DNA from: Colimorpha_A sp045591885
GTDB taxonomy: Bacteria > Bacillota > Clostridia > Oscillospirales > CAG-272
Direction of reading: 5' to 3'
Length of the DNA stretch: 47,502 bases
NCBI GenBank assembly: GCA_045591885.1
Contig: JAZNTT010000019.1
Coordinates: forward strand, 1-47,502
The notes under the pieces were generated by a model. That model worked only from the letters and a program-made list of their open reading frames with translations, was not told the DNA's origin and made no database searches. Positions 31,982 to 40,986 of the stretch are shown in pieces. Made by a program: the position numbers and the translations under genes. Positions within the stretch are counted from its first letter, which is position 1, and every line of letters begins with the position of its first letter.

Positions 31982-32352
31982 AAGCATTTATAATTTCTCT
32001 TTCGACGATTCTGCTGGTAACCGCCCTGACTGTCGCAAGCGGACTTTACGTCAAAAACGTAACCGATCGCCTTATCGCACTCGAAAAACACTTCCCTGAA
32101 AAAGACGACGGAGAAAGCTCCCCGTCATCGGTAATAGCCGAAAGCGAGGAGCTTTTCAAGTCTTCATATGATTTTCTTACGGTAGTAAGCCACACGAGAA
32201 TGCCTAACAACGTAAAGACGGCACTTGAGCATCTCGCTTCCTGCTATCTTCACGGAACCTACGCCGATTACATGGCGGCACGAGAAAGCTATGTTGAAGC
32301 TCTCCGTTCGCTACGTCAATCAGAGCTTCCCTCATTAAAGGGGATCATCTGA
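31978..32352 (+). CDS. DUF4363 family protein
   Basis: This 124-aa protein has one N-terminal membrane helix (AFIISLSTILLVTALTVASG) and an extracytoplasmic helical domain with ALEHLASCYLHGTYADYMAA. DUF4363 genes commonly follow DUF421 in clostridia. It is translationally coupled to DUF421. Its last codons overlap the end of the convergent radical-SAM-associated gene by 8 nt. Confidence 0.85.
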   Translation: MKAFIISLSTILLVTALTVASGLYVKNVTDRLIALEKHFPEKDDGESSPSSVIAESEELFKSSYDFLTVVSHTRMPNNVKTALEHLASCYLHGTYADYMAARESYVEALRSLRQSELPSLKGII

Positions 32353-32956
32353 ACTCAGTCACGCCGTCATCAAGCAGCACTCTTTTGCGGAGTATGGTAC
32401 AATCGTTAATTCCAAGCACCTTTGCAATATAATCGGGATTCAGATACTGCTCGGGGGACGCGCTCAACACGCAGGTGAGCTTGTTCCCCTCTTTTTTATA
32501 AGAGTGTATCATCGGCTTGATGTCAGTCATCTTTTCACCGCTTTTGGTGCGCTTGAGAAGAACGATCTCGTCCTGTTCAAGCGGCGCAAGTGAGAAATCC
32601 TCGTCGTTTTCAAGCTCGTATTCGGCATAGCGGATGGAAACGAACTTGCTGTCGGGCTGATACGCGTCAAGAACTCGCATTTCGGGCGGGAAAGCGTTGT
32701 TAAGACGCTCGGTAAGCTCCGCCTTCGACATAGGTCTTGTTATCTTGAAATCGAGAAGCTCGGTCACGCTTTCTGCGCCGATTGATAGAGGAAGCGCAAA
32801 GACCATTTTGGGATGGGGGTTAAAGCCCTCGGAATACTTTATCGGTATTCCCGCTCTTATCATAACCGTTTTCATTGTACGGTTGAGGTCAAGGTGAGAA
32901 ATGAACTGCAAGCTTCCTACCTTTGAAAACTTTATTCTTATAGCTTCGGACAGCAC
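32345..32956 (-). CDS. TIGR03936 (DUF2344) radical-SAM-associated protein
   Basis: This 203-aa protein has the family opening IRIKFSKVGSLQFISHLDLN, then AGIPIKYSEGFNPHPKMVFA and LPLSIGAESVTELLDF. It always travels with the TIGR03960 radical SAM protein, whose 3' end it overlaps by 19 nt here. Function is unknown; the usual downstream neighbours are rng and rplU-rpmA, which are absent in this window. Confidence 0.92.
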   Translation of the reverse strand: MLSEAIRIKFSKVGSLQFISHLDLNRTMKTVMIRAGIPIKYSEGFNPHPKMVFALPLSIGAESVTELLDFKITRPMSKAELTERLNNAFPPEMRVLDAYQPDSKFVSIRYAEYELENDEDFSLAPLEQDEIVLLKRTKSGEKMTDIKPMIHSYKKEGNKLTCVLSASPEQYLNPDYIAKVLGINDCTILRKRVLLDDGVTEFR

Positions 32957-34797
32957 GTTCTTTCACCTCCAAGCTTATTAGCTCCGCAGCCGGAGCACTT
33001 TTCGCGGCAGTTGGGAGTCGTTTTCGACTCAAACGCCTTTTTCCATTCGCGCAGGAAAAATTCCTTCGTAACGCCGCAGTCTATAATATCCCACGGCAGA
33101 ACCTCGTCGAATCCGAACTGTCTGTTTGCATAGAAGCTCGGGTCTATTCCTGCGTTTTCAAACGCCTTGAGCCAAGTCTCGTACGAGAAATGCTCGTCCC
33201 AGCCGTCGAACTTCTGACCGAGCTTGTGCGCCTCAATAAGCGCCGCGCTCAGTTTTCTGTTTCCGCGCGCAAATACCGCCTCGATACGACTGACCTTTGC
33301 CTCATGCCAATTATATCTGATATGCTTCTTCGACTTGACCTTTTCAAGGAGATGCTCCTGCTTCATCATAAGGGTCTCAAGATCGTTCTGACCGAACCAC
33401 TGAAAAGAGGTGAACGGCTTCGGAACAAAGCAAGCAACGCTCGCGGTGACCGTCGGCGCTCTTCCCTTCACTCGGTTGGGATTCTTGTAGAACTCGTCCT
33501 CGACCTTAATAGCAAGGTCGGCAATTCCCTCAATATCCTCAAGCGTTTCGGTCGGCAGACCGTTCATAAAGTAAAGCTTGACCGAGGTCTTGCCCGCCTC
33601 GAACGCGGTACGGCAAGCTTTAAGCAGGTCGTCTTCACATACGTTTTTGTTTATCGCGTCACGCAAGCGCTGTGTTCCCGCCTCGGGCGCAAAGGTAATA
33701 CCGCCTGTACGTACAGTCGATATTTTATCCATAAGCTCTTTTGTGAAGCTGTCGATACGAAGCGACGGAAGCGACAAGCTGACCTTGCTTTCGTTCGTCC
33801 ATTCGAGCAGCTTATCGGTAAGCTCGGGAAGATGCGTATAGTCGCTGATGCTGAGTGACGAAAGCGAAATTTCGTCAAATCCGGTGCTTTCATACAGACA
33901 TTTTGCCTGCTCGTTCAGCACGTCGGGGGTCTTATCACGCACGGGGCGGAAAATGATTCCCGCCTGACAGAAACGGCAGCCGCGAATACATCCGCGGTAA
34001 ACCTCAAGTACGATTCTGTCGTGAACCGTCTCAATGTACGGCATAATCAGCTTATCGGGGAAATAGCTCTTATCGAGATCCTTGATTATTCTCTTGACTA
34101 TCTTCGTCGGAATATCGTCGTATTTGGGTGTATACGCTTCGATCGTGCCGTCGGGCTTGTAGGTAACCTCATAAAGCGACGGAACGTAGAAGCCGGGAAG
34201 CTTCGCAAGCTCGTGCAAAAACGCTTCCTTCGTATAACTGCCATCGTCCTTCATCTTATTGTAAAGTCGGGTCATCTCAGGCAGTGCCTCCTCGCCCTCT
34301 CCGATGCTGAATGCGTCGAAGAAATCAGCAACCGGCTCGGCGTTGTAAGCACAGGGGCCGCCACCAACGATTATCGGATAGCTGTCGTCACGCTCCGACG
34401 AAAGAAGCGGAATATTCCCAAGCTCAAGCATATTAAGCACGTTCGTATACGAAAGCTCATACTGAAGCGTAAACGCAACGAAGTCGAACTCGCTTATCGG
34501 ATCACGGCTCTCGTGTGCAAAAAGCGGAATGCCGTTTTCGCGCATCTTTTCTTCCATATCGTCCCATGGTGCGTAAACTCTTTCACACCAGACGTCCTTT
34601 TCGAGGTTAAGAACGCCGTAAAGAAGGCGAACGCCGAGGTTCGACATTCCGATCTCGTATGTATCGGGGAAGCAAAACGCAACGCGGCACTTTATTTCAT
34701 CCTTATTCTTAATGACCTGCCCATACTCGCCGCCCGTATATCTTCCGGGCTTAAGGACCTGCTTGAGTATCGAGCGCATTTTCTTGTCCATTGTCAT
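32938..34797 (-). CDS. TIGR03960 B12-binding-domain/radical SAM protein
   Basis: This 619-aa protein has an N-terminal B12-binding-like domain, with IKCRVAFCFPDTYEIGMSNL and PIIVGGGPCAYNAEP. A radical SAM core follows with the cluster motif CIRGCRFCQAG (the spacing is CxxxCxxC) and EISLSSLSISDY. The C-terminal region ends in a Cys-rich tail (CREKCSGCGANK) that may hold another metal centre. The reaction is unknown; conservation next to ribosomal or RNase G genes suggests RNA modification. GAAAGGG precedes the ATG. Confidence 0.92.
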   Translation of the reverse strand: MTMDKKMRSILKQVLKPGRYTGGEYGQVIKNKDEIKCRVAFCFPDTYEIGMSNLGVRLLYGVLNLEKDVWCERVYAPWDDMEEKMRENGIPLFAHESRDPISEFDFVAFTLQYELSYTNVLNMLELGNIPLLSSERDDSYPIIVGGGPCAYNAEPVADFFDAFSIGEGEEALPEMTRLYNKMKDDGSYTKEAFLHELAKLPGFYVPSLYEVTYKPDGTIEAYTPKYDDIPTKIVKRIIKDLDKSYFPDKLIMPYIETVHDRIVLEVYRGCIRGCRFCQAGIIFRPVRDKTPDVLNEQAKCLYESTGFDEISLSSLSISDYTHLPELTDKLLEWTNESKVSLSLPSLRIDSFTKELMDKISTVRTGGITFAPEAGTQRLRDAINKNVCEDDLLKACRTAFEAGKTSVKLYFMNGLPTETLEDIEGIADLAIKVEDEFYKNPNRVKGRAPTVTASVACFVPKPFTSFQWFGQNDLETLMMKQEHLLEKVKSKKHIRYNWHEAKVSRIEAVFARGNRKLSAALIEAHKLGQKFDGWDEHFSYETWLKAFENAGIDPSFYANRQFGFDEVLPWDIIDCGVTKEFFLREWKKAFESKTTPNCREKCSGCGANKLGGERTCCPKL

Positions 34798-34814
34798 TCC
34801 CTTTCAAATATCTA

Positions 34815-34844
34815 CAAAAATGCAGTCTTTCGACTGCATTTTTG
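34815..34844 (-). terminator. Terminator of rlmB operon
   Basis: The perfect 13-bp stem CAAAAATGCAGTC / GACTGCATTTTTG has a TTTC loop. It lies between the 1076-aa gene and the radical SAM pair and gives a U-tract on the minus strand. Confidence 0.88.
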
Positions 34845-34864
34845 CTTAAACAATAAAGTTAAAA

Positions 34865-37800
34865 TTACATCAAAAGAAATCTTGAAATAAGATATACCGA
34901 TGCAAGCCAGAAGAGCTGGTAGAGCGCAACGTAGACCGAGCTTATTGCCGCGATAGATCCGAGGAATGCAACAACGCCCGTTATAGCGATACCGCCTATT
35001 ATCGAAAGCGCAGCTATCATAAGATTGGTTTTGGTTACATGCCTGGTCTTGTCGCAAAGCGTAAACGCACGGAGAAGTGCCTTAACTGACTTTTTCGATA
35101 CAACACCGCTGTCAGTACGGTCAGTGCCGCGGCTTCTGTCGCCGAGATCGTCATATTTGAGAACACGCACGGGATATTTCGTAAGACGGATTCTCGTGCT
35201 GAGCATTTCGTCGTTGATGTTAGGGTCAACGGTCTTGATTCCAACACAGATTCCCGACTTATAGAGGTTCTTGAGCGTTGCCTCGAATTCGGGATCAATG
35301 CGGTAACGAACGTAGAACTTCGCTACGACCTCGTCGTCGCAAACGAGGAACAGAATGCTGATCTCGCCGCCCTCGATCTCCTCATCCTCGGGATCGGCAA
35401 CGGGGAGATATCCGTTATGGCGGAGATAATCTGCCTTACCTGCAAAGAGGTGATGTCCGTCAACGACGGTCTCAATGCCATCTGCGTCTATCGAAATCAC
35501 CTCAACGTTCTGCGAACGGCCGATGTCAGCAGTCGCGACGTTAAGGACGTCGGAAAGCGGTCCGCCGATGCAGGAATAAACGCTTGCCATATAGTAGATT
35601 GCAGTATCAAGCCGTCCGCTTCCGAAAACCTTGATCGAGCGGAGCTTAACTCCTGCCGTCGGGAAAACCTCTCTGTCGTCAAAGCTGATCGAAGAAGCCG
35701 ATGTGTACTCATCAAGCGCACCCTCACCGACTATCGCGCTTCCATCGTCATAGGAGACCTTAGACGCACGGAACATCGGCAAGCTGAATGCGAAAAACGC
35801 GGTTGCGGGAAGCGCAAATGCAAACGCCGCATAACCCGTTGACATTGCAGCCGCGAAATCCTTGTTCACAAACGCACCGACAATTATACCTGCAACAAGC
35901 GCAACAAGCGTTGCGGGTATAAATGCGTTCAGCATACTCTTAACGGAGGAATACTCACCTGTACGGCGGAAGTATCCGTCGATAAACGCAGTTTTGTTTA
36001 TACGGAATATATCGGGCTGATTCGGAAGAAATTTATCAAACGCCTTCGTTTCAAGCTCCGCGTCGATAATATCAAGCTTTTCAAGAGCAAATTTGCTTCT
36101 CTTCGAGGAAATGATTCTGAAGGTCATTATCTCACGGCGAAGGTCAAGGCGCTTCCCAAATGCATAGAACAGAAGCGTGAGTGCCATTGGGAAATTGAAG
36201 CCCAGTATCGTGCTTCCGGCTCCGAAGAAACAGGCAAACACAGAATATATCGCCGAGACACCAAGCATAACAGGAAGAATACTTTCCACCGTCACTCTCT
36301 TGTTTATGAGATTTCTGAATCCAAATATAATTTCCTTATAAAGAACTGCAAAGCCGATAATGAGAAGCTGGAAGCCCGTCATTATATGTACTATTGGATA
36401 AAATTCGGGGTTGAACACTTCAAGCTGCTTTCCGCCGAAAATTCCGATATTCTCGTAGAAGAACAACAAGATGCTTATAGCGGCAAGCACGAACAGCTTT
36501 ATTGCGCTCTTGCCGTATTCAGCCTTATAGTTTTCAAATATGCCCTTTATCTCGGTAGGAGAAACGAATTCCTTGATCGGCTCCTTGATCTCTTCTGCGG
36601 AGGGCTTTTCCTTTACCTGCTCCTCCTCGGCTGCAAGCTCGTCAGCATTACTGCGAAGCTTATCTGCCGATTCCTTACCGATAGCCGCATCAAGCTCCTC
36701 GTCCATACCGAAGGCAACCATAAGGTTAGCATCGACCTCGTCAAAGCCGTTTTCGTCAAATTCTCCGGCATACTCGCTGTATTTATCGATCTCTGTCGGA
36801 ACTATGGATTCTTCATTTAAAGGCTCGGAAACAGCCTCGACCTCTGAAGCTTCGGTTTCAACCGTATCGTTCTGCTCTTCAGTAAAATCATCGAGAGCTT
36901 CAAGCTCTTCAGCAGCGCTCAGCTCTTCGATTTCTTCAAGTTTCTCAAGCTCCTCAAGCTCGTCGGGTTCAAGTACTTCTTCGGTTTCCTCGATCTCCTC
37001 AATCTCCTCAGCTTCTTCGATCTCCTCTGCCTCAGCAAACTCTTCAAGAGTCTCGTTAGCCGCATCATCGAAGATCTCTTCCTCGGGAGCTTCGTCAAAC
37101 TCGGGTTCGTTCACCCCAGGCATACTGTAAACGTCATCAAAAACAGATTCATCAAGGGCAAGCTCATCATCGGAGAAGATTTCCTCAAGGGAGGAAATAT
37201 CGGTGTCGCGCTTCGGTTCTTCTTCCGCTTCATCGGCATCATTTTCAGATGAATGATTCGTAACTATGATATTGTCAAAAAAGTCCTCGTCGTCCGCTTC
37301 GTTATATTCGGTAGAAATGATAGCGTCATTTATGGCGGTAAACGTAAGCGTGTCATTCTCCGCCTCGTCGCTTTCATCAAGATTGAACGCGATCTCAACG
37401 GTATTCGTGAGATTGACGGCAACCGTATCACCGCTCGGCGCGATCTCTTCCTCTTCATTTGCGGGAGCGTTCTGCGCCGCAAGGATCTCGCGGACCGACA
37501 TAAATCCGCCCTCATCATCGTCCGAAACGTACGCGATAGTCTTTTCAATATCGGTCATAGGACGAAGCGGTGCCTGCATGGTATCAGCCATGCTGTCGTA
37601 TTCATCTGTACCGTCAAGCTCGGGAACGTCGCAGACCTTTCCGCCCGCGCTCAGGTGATTATACAGCTCCTCGTCGGGTGCAGTGAAGCTCTTCACCTCC
37701 TCGGCATCAGGCTCTGCCGTGCTTCCCTCGGTCATTTCTTCGGGAATCTCTATTGAAGAAAGCGTCTGAACAAACTCCTCGATCTCGGCACTGTCCGATT

Positions 37801-38095
37801 TCTCGGTCATTCTCTTATAGTCTTCCTCGGGGAGATACTTTTTCATAAGCTCGTTTATATCGAGGTCCTCAATTTCGGACTTCGGAACGGGGCTTTCAAA
37901 GCTGTAATCGCTGTTATCGGGCATGTGCGCTCTTATATCCTCCTCGGATACCGAAGCGGTTATCTTACCCGAACGGCGGAACTTATACTTCTTTCCGGTA
38001 ACGCTTTTTTCCTCGGTGTTTCCATCTGCCATATTCGCCTTAAGCTGAGCAAGAAGCTCTTCGGCAGATATATCGGAATTATGCTTGTTATCCAT
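34865..38095 (-). CDS. Acidic-domain fusion to a catalytically degenerate P-type ATPase-like membrane protein
   Basis: This 1076-aa protein has two parts. Residues 1 to about 500 are Asp/Glu-rich, low-complexity and probably disordered (for example EEIEEAEEIEEIEETEEVLE). The rest follows P1B-type ATPase order. Early membrane helices (KLFVLAAISILLFF and others) are followed by a helix pair around residues 730-790 with ALPATA (761-766) where CPC is expected. Next come GSAIVGEGALDEYTSASSIS and FDDREVF (805-811) at the DKTGT site, GGPLSDVL for SEHPLA, DGIETVVDGHHLFAGKADYL for the N-domain end, and KTVDPN for TGDN. Two C-terminal helices close it. GDGxND is missing. It is therefore a likely pseudoenzyme. 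It follows rlmB by 16 nt. GGGGAG supports ATG at 38095. Confidence 0.7.
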   Translation of the reverse strand: MDNKHNSDISAEELLAQLKANMADGNTEEKSVTGKKYKFRRSGKITASVSEEDIRAHMPDNSDYSFESPVPKSEIEDLDINELMKKYLPEEDYKRMTEKSDSAEIEEFVQTLSSIEIPEEMTEGSTAEPDAEEVKSFTAPDEELYNHLSAGGKVCDVPELDGTDEYDSMADTMQAPLRPMTDIEKTIAYVSDDDEGGFMSVREILAAQNAPANEEEEIAPSGDTVAVNLTNTVEIAFNLDESDEAENDTLTFTAINDAIISTEYNEADDEDFFDNIIVTNHSSENDADEAEEEPKRDTDISSLEEIFSDDELALDESVFDDVYSMPGVNEPEFDEAPEEEIFDDAANETLEEFAEAEEIEEAEEIEEIEETEEVLEPDELEELEKLEEIEELSAAEELEALDDFTEEQNDTVETEASEVEAVSEPLNEESIVPTEIDKYSEYAGEFDENGFDEVDANLMVAFGMDEELDAAIGKESADKLRSNADELAAEEEQVKEKPSAEEIKEPIKEFVSPTEIKGIFENYKAEYGKSAIKLFVLAAISILLFFYENIGIFGGKQLEVFNPEFYPIVHIMTGFQLLIIGFAVLYKEIIFGFRNLINKRVTVESILPVMLGVSAIYSVFACFFGAGSTILGFNFPMALTLLFYAFGKRLDLRREIMTFRIISSKRSKFALEKLDIIDAELETKAFDKFLPNQPDIFRINKTAFIDGYFRRTGEYSSVKSMLNAFIPATLVALVAGIIVGAFVNKDFAAAMSTGYAAFAFALPATAFFAFSLPMFRASKVSYDDGSAIVGEGALDEYTSASSISFDDREVFPTAGVKLRSIKVFGSGRLDTAIYYMASVYSCIGGPLSDVLNVATADIGRSQNVEVISIDADGIETVVDGHHLFAGKADYLRHNGYLPVADPEDEEIEGGEISILFLVCDDEVVAKFYVRYRIDPEFEATLKNLYKSGICVGIKTVDPNINDEMLSTRIRLTKYPVRVLKYDDLGDRSRGTDRTDSGVVSKKSVKALLRAFTLCDKTRHVTKTNLMIAALSIIGGIAITGVVAFLGSIAAISSVYVALYQLFWLASVYLISRFLLM

Positions 38096-38111
38096 TTTCT
38101 TCTCCCCTTTC

Positions 38112-38927
38112 TTACTTACCAAGGTTTCTCTGCCTTGCGGCTTCGCAAAGAATGACCGCACCTGCTGTCGAAACGTTGAGAGAATTTATGCTTCCGTACA
38201 TCGGAATTGAGATTATGTAATCACTCTTGTCTTTAAGCAACCTCGACACGCCGAAACCCTCGCTTCCGAGGATTATCGCCGCAGCACAGGTCATATCGGT
38301 CTCAAAGTGCGGACTTCCACCCGCTTCGGCAGCAAATATCCAGAGTCCCTTTTCCTTTAGCTCGTCGACCGTCTGTGCAAGGTTAGTCACCTTCGCGACA
38401 GGAACGTACTCAACAGCACCTGCAGACGCTCGACCGACCGCCTCAGTAAGACCGACTGCGCGCCTTTTCGGGATTATCACTCCGTGTGCGCCCGCGCACT
38501 CAGCCACACGCAGAAGTGCGCCGAGATTTTGGGGATCTTCAACCCCGTCCGCAATTATGATAAGCGGCTTTTCGCCCTTATTTTTCGCATTATCGAGTAT
38601 TTCGTCGACCGAAACGTAATCCTTAAGCGCCGCAGACGCGATAACGCCCTGATGCGCCTGACCGCCCGACATATTGTCGAGCTTCGTTCCCTCGACCTCG
38701 ATAACGGGTATATTGCGTCCTATCGCCTCGGAGACGATAACGGTTATAGATCCCGTTCTCTCGCCCTTTTTCACGTAGACCTTATCGACGTCGCGTCCGC
38801 TTTTCAGAAGTTCGGAAACGGCGTTTCTGCCGATGACGTACGAGCCGGAAAGCGGCTTGCTTTCGACCTGTCTGCGCTCAAAATTACGGCGGTCGTTATT
38901 CCTCTTTTTATCGTATCTTTTTTCCAT
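38112..38927 (-). CDS. rlmB: 23S rRNA (guanosine-2'-O) methyltransferase RlmB/TrmH family
   Basis: This 271-aa SPOUT methyltransferase has a basic N-terminal tail, then YVIGRNAVSELLKSGRDVDK of the substrate-binding domain. The three TrmH motifs are DGVEDPQNLGALLRVAECAG, ILGSEGFGVSRL and ISIPMYGSINSLNVSTAGAV, the deep-knot SAM site. It methylates a 23S rRNA guanosine. TATAAT at 38968-38973 (minus strand) gives a -10 box, with only a poor -35. It is first in an operon with the P-type-like protein. Confidence 0.92.
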   Translation of the reverse strand: MEKRYDKKRNNDRRNFERRQVESKPLSGSYVIGRNAVSELLKSGRDVDKVYVKKGERTGSITVIVSEAIGRNIPVIEVEGTKLDNMSGGQAHQGVIASAALKDYVSVDEILDNAKNKGEKPLIIIADGVEDPQNLGALLRVAECAGAHGVIIPKRRAVGLTEAVGRASAGAVEYVPVAKVTNLAQTVDELKEKGLWIFAAEAGGSPHFETDMTCAAAIILGSEGFGVSRLLKDKSDYIISIPMYGSINSLNVSTAGAVILCEAARQRNLGK

Positions 38928-39017
38928 CTTACATATCCGTTCATAATCGCATAGTTATACATCGTCTATTATATCACAAAAAAATCCTTTTGTATATAAT
39001 TTTTTCAAAAAATAAAT

Positions 39018-39050
39018 AAAAAAGCAGAGAAAATTCGCATTTCCTCTGCT
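39018..39050 (-). terminator. Terminator of tig-clpP-clpX
   Basis: Minus-strand AGCAGAG...CTCTGCT, extended by A/T pairs, is followed by TTTTTTATTTA, 7 nt after the clpX stop. Confidence 0.88.
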
Positions 39051-39056
39051 TAATTA

Positions 39057-40343
39057 TCACTGTTCTTTTGTAACGAGCTTGGGAGATGTACCCTTTGCCA
39101 CCGTATCGGCGGTTATTACGACCTCTTTTACGTCGAACCTGCCGGGAAGCGTATACATAGTATCGAGAAGCACGTTCTCAACTATTGCGCGAAGTCCTCT
39201 TGCGCCCGTTTTTAACTCGATCGCCTTATCCGCGATCTTTTCAAGCGCTCCGTCAGTGAAGCGAAGCTCGACGTTATCCATCGCAAACAGCTTTTTATAC
39301 TGCTTGATTATCGCGTTTTTCGGCTCTCGAAGTATCTTGACGAGCGCCTCGCGGTCGAGATTCTTGAGCGCAACGATAACGGGAATACGTCCGACAAGCT
39401 CGGGAATTATACCGTATTTCACGATGTCGTGAGGGGTCACGTCCTTAAACAAATCGATCTTTTCCTTCTGTTCCTTCGTAAGCACCTCGCTCGAAAATCC
39501 GATGCTCTGCTTATCGCGGTTTACACGCTTGCTTATCGTTTCGTCAAGCTTATCAAAGGCGCCGCCGCAGATAAAGAGGATATTCTCGGTATTTATCTGA
39601 ATAAACTCCTGATTCGGGTGCTTTCTGCCGCCCTGCGGAGGAACGTTCGATACCGTTCCCTCAAGGATCTTAAGAAGCGCCTGCTGAACGCCCTCGCCCG
39701 AAACGTCACGCGTAATAGAACGGTTTTCACTCTTGCGAGAGATCTTATCGATCTCGTCGATATAGATGATTCCCTTCTCTGCCTTCTCAATGTCGAAGTC
39801 AGCCGCCTGAATAAGACGGAGAAGAATGTTCTCAACATCCTCACCAACGTAACCCGCCTCGGTAAGCGTCGTCGCATCAGCTATTGCGAAAGGCACTTTA
39901 AGGGTCTTTGCAAGCGTCTGAGCAAGAAACGTCTTACCGACGCCCGTCGGTCCGATAAGAAGCACGTTACTCTTCTGTATCTCAACGCCGTCAGCGTTAT
40001 CCTTCTTCTGAAGTATTCTCTTGTAGTGGTTATAAACCGCGACCGAAAGCGTCTTTTTCGCGTCGTCCTGACCGATAACGTACTCGTCAAGGACCGCCTT
40101 CAGCTCAGCGGGCTTCGGCAGAGTATCGAGCGAAAGCTCGCTCTTTCCGCCCTTACCCGTCTTTTTACCGTTTCGGCTTATACCGAAATGCTCTTCGACG
40201 AGATGATTACAACCGTCAAGACACTTATCGCAGATATAAAGACCCGTGGGCGACGGAATGAGGAACTGCACCTCGTCCTCGCGGCGTCCGCAATAATCGC
40301 AATAAACGTAATTGTTACCGCCGTTATTCTCGTTATTTGCCAT
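39057..40343 (-). CDS. clpX: ATP-dependent Clp protease ATP-binding subunit ClpX
   Basis: This 428-aa AAA+ unfoldase has an N-terminal zinc domain with Cys15, Cys18, Cys38 and Cys41. Walker A is GPTGVGKT (131-138), Walker B IIYIDEIDK, pore loop GYVGED, and a RISE-like sensor region in ISKRVNRD. It feeds substrates to ClpP. It starts 2 nt after the clpP stop, so the two are co-translated. Confidence 0.97.
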   Translation of the reverse strand: MANNENNGGNNYVYCDYCGRREDEVQFLIPSPTGLYICDKCLDGCNHLVEEHFGISRNGKKTGKGGKSELSLDTLPKPAELKAVLDEYVIGQDDAKKTLSVAVYNHYKRILQKKDNADGVEIQKSNVLLIGPTGVGKTFLAQTLAKTLKVPFAIADATTLTEAGYVGEDVENILLRLIQAADFDIEKAEKGIIYIDEIDKISRKSENRSITRDVSGEGVQQALLKILEGTVSNVPPQGGRKHPNQEFIQINTENILFICGGAFDKLDETISKRVNRDKQSIGFSSEVLTKEQKEKIDLFKDVTPHDIVKYGIIPELVGRIPVIVALKNLDREALVKILREPKNAIIKQYKKLFAMDNVELRFTDGALEKIADKAIELKTGARGLRAIVENVLLDTMYTLPGRFDVKEVVITADTVAKGTSPKLVTKEQ

Positions 40344-40345
40344 TA

Positions 40346-40930
40346 TCAGTCTCTCTTTTCGATAACTCTGTCAATAAGTCCGTATTCAAGTGCTGCTTCT
40401 GCCGAAAGGAAGTTATCGCGGTCTGTATCGCGCGCGATCTCCTCAATAGATTTACCCGTGTTCTTAGCAAGTATCTTATTGAGTTTTTCTCTCGTTGCGA
40501 TGATGTGATCTGCGTGGATCTTGATGTCCGACGCCTGACCCTGCATACCGCCGAGAGGCTGATGGATCATTATCTCGCTGTTCGGAAGCGCAAGGCGCTT
40601 ACCCTTAGCACCTGCCGAAAGAAGGAACGCGCCCATGCTTGCAGCCATTCCGACGCAGATCGTCGAAACGTCGCACTTGATAAAATTCATAGTATCGTAT
40701 ATCGCAAGTCCTGCCGAAACTGATCCGCCGGGGCTGTTGATATAAAGACAGATATCCTTATCGGGATCCTGAGCTTCAAGGAAAAGAAGCTGTGCGATAA
40801 CGAGCGATGCAGTCACGTCATTTACCTCGTCCGAAAGGAATATGATTCTGTCGTTAAGCAGGCGTGAGTATATATCGTATGCTCTTTCGCCTCTGTTGGT
40901 TTGTTCAACTACGGTTGGTACGAGTGCCAT
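40346..40930 (-). CDS. clpP: ATP-dependent Clp protease proteolytic subunit ClpP
   Basis: This 194-aa serine protease has catalytic Ser98 in GMAASMGAF, His123 in MIHQPLGG and Asp172 in RDTDRDNF. It starts at ATG 40930 (MALVPTVVEQTNRGERAYDI), behind AGGAGG. The frame extends a few codons upstream without a ribosome site. It forms the tetradecameric chamber used by the adjacent ClpX. Confidence 0.97.
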   Translation of the reverse strand: MALVPTVVEQTNRGERAYDIYSRLLNDRIIFLSDEVNDVTASLVIAQLLFLEAQDPDKDICLYINSPGGSVSAGLAIYDTMNFIKCDVSTICVGMAASMGAFLLSAGAKGKRLALPNSEIMIHQPLGGMQGQASDIKIHADHIIATREKLNKILAKNTGKSIEEIARDTDRDNFLSAEAALEYGLIDRVIEKRD

Positions 40931-40952
40931 AAATTTCCTCCTATAAATCCAT

Positions 40953-40980
40953 GCGGAAAGCACTGTTATATGCTTTCCGC
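40953..40980 (-). other. Hairpin between GDSL hydrolase and clpP
   Basis: The perfect 10-bp inverted repeat GCGGAAAGCA / TGCTTTCCGC has an 8-nt loop. No U-tract follows on the minus strand, so it is more likely an mRNA processing or stability element than a full terminator. It sits between the hydrolase stop and the clpP ribosome site. Confidence 0.6.
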
Positions 40981-40986
40981 GCGATG

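Noticed and set aside
36540..37130. Long Ser-rich open frame on the plus strand inside the 1076-aa gene
   Set aside because: It is the antisense of the Glu/Asp-rich tail (GAA/GAG codons read backwards as Ser/Phe-rich); it has no ribosome site and no family resemblance.
39429..40508. 359-codon plus-strand frame over clpX
   Set aside because: Antisense to clpX with no coding character of its own.
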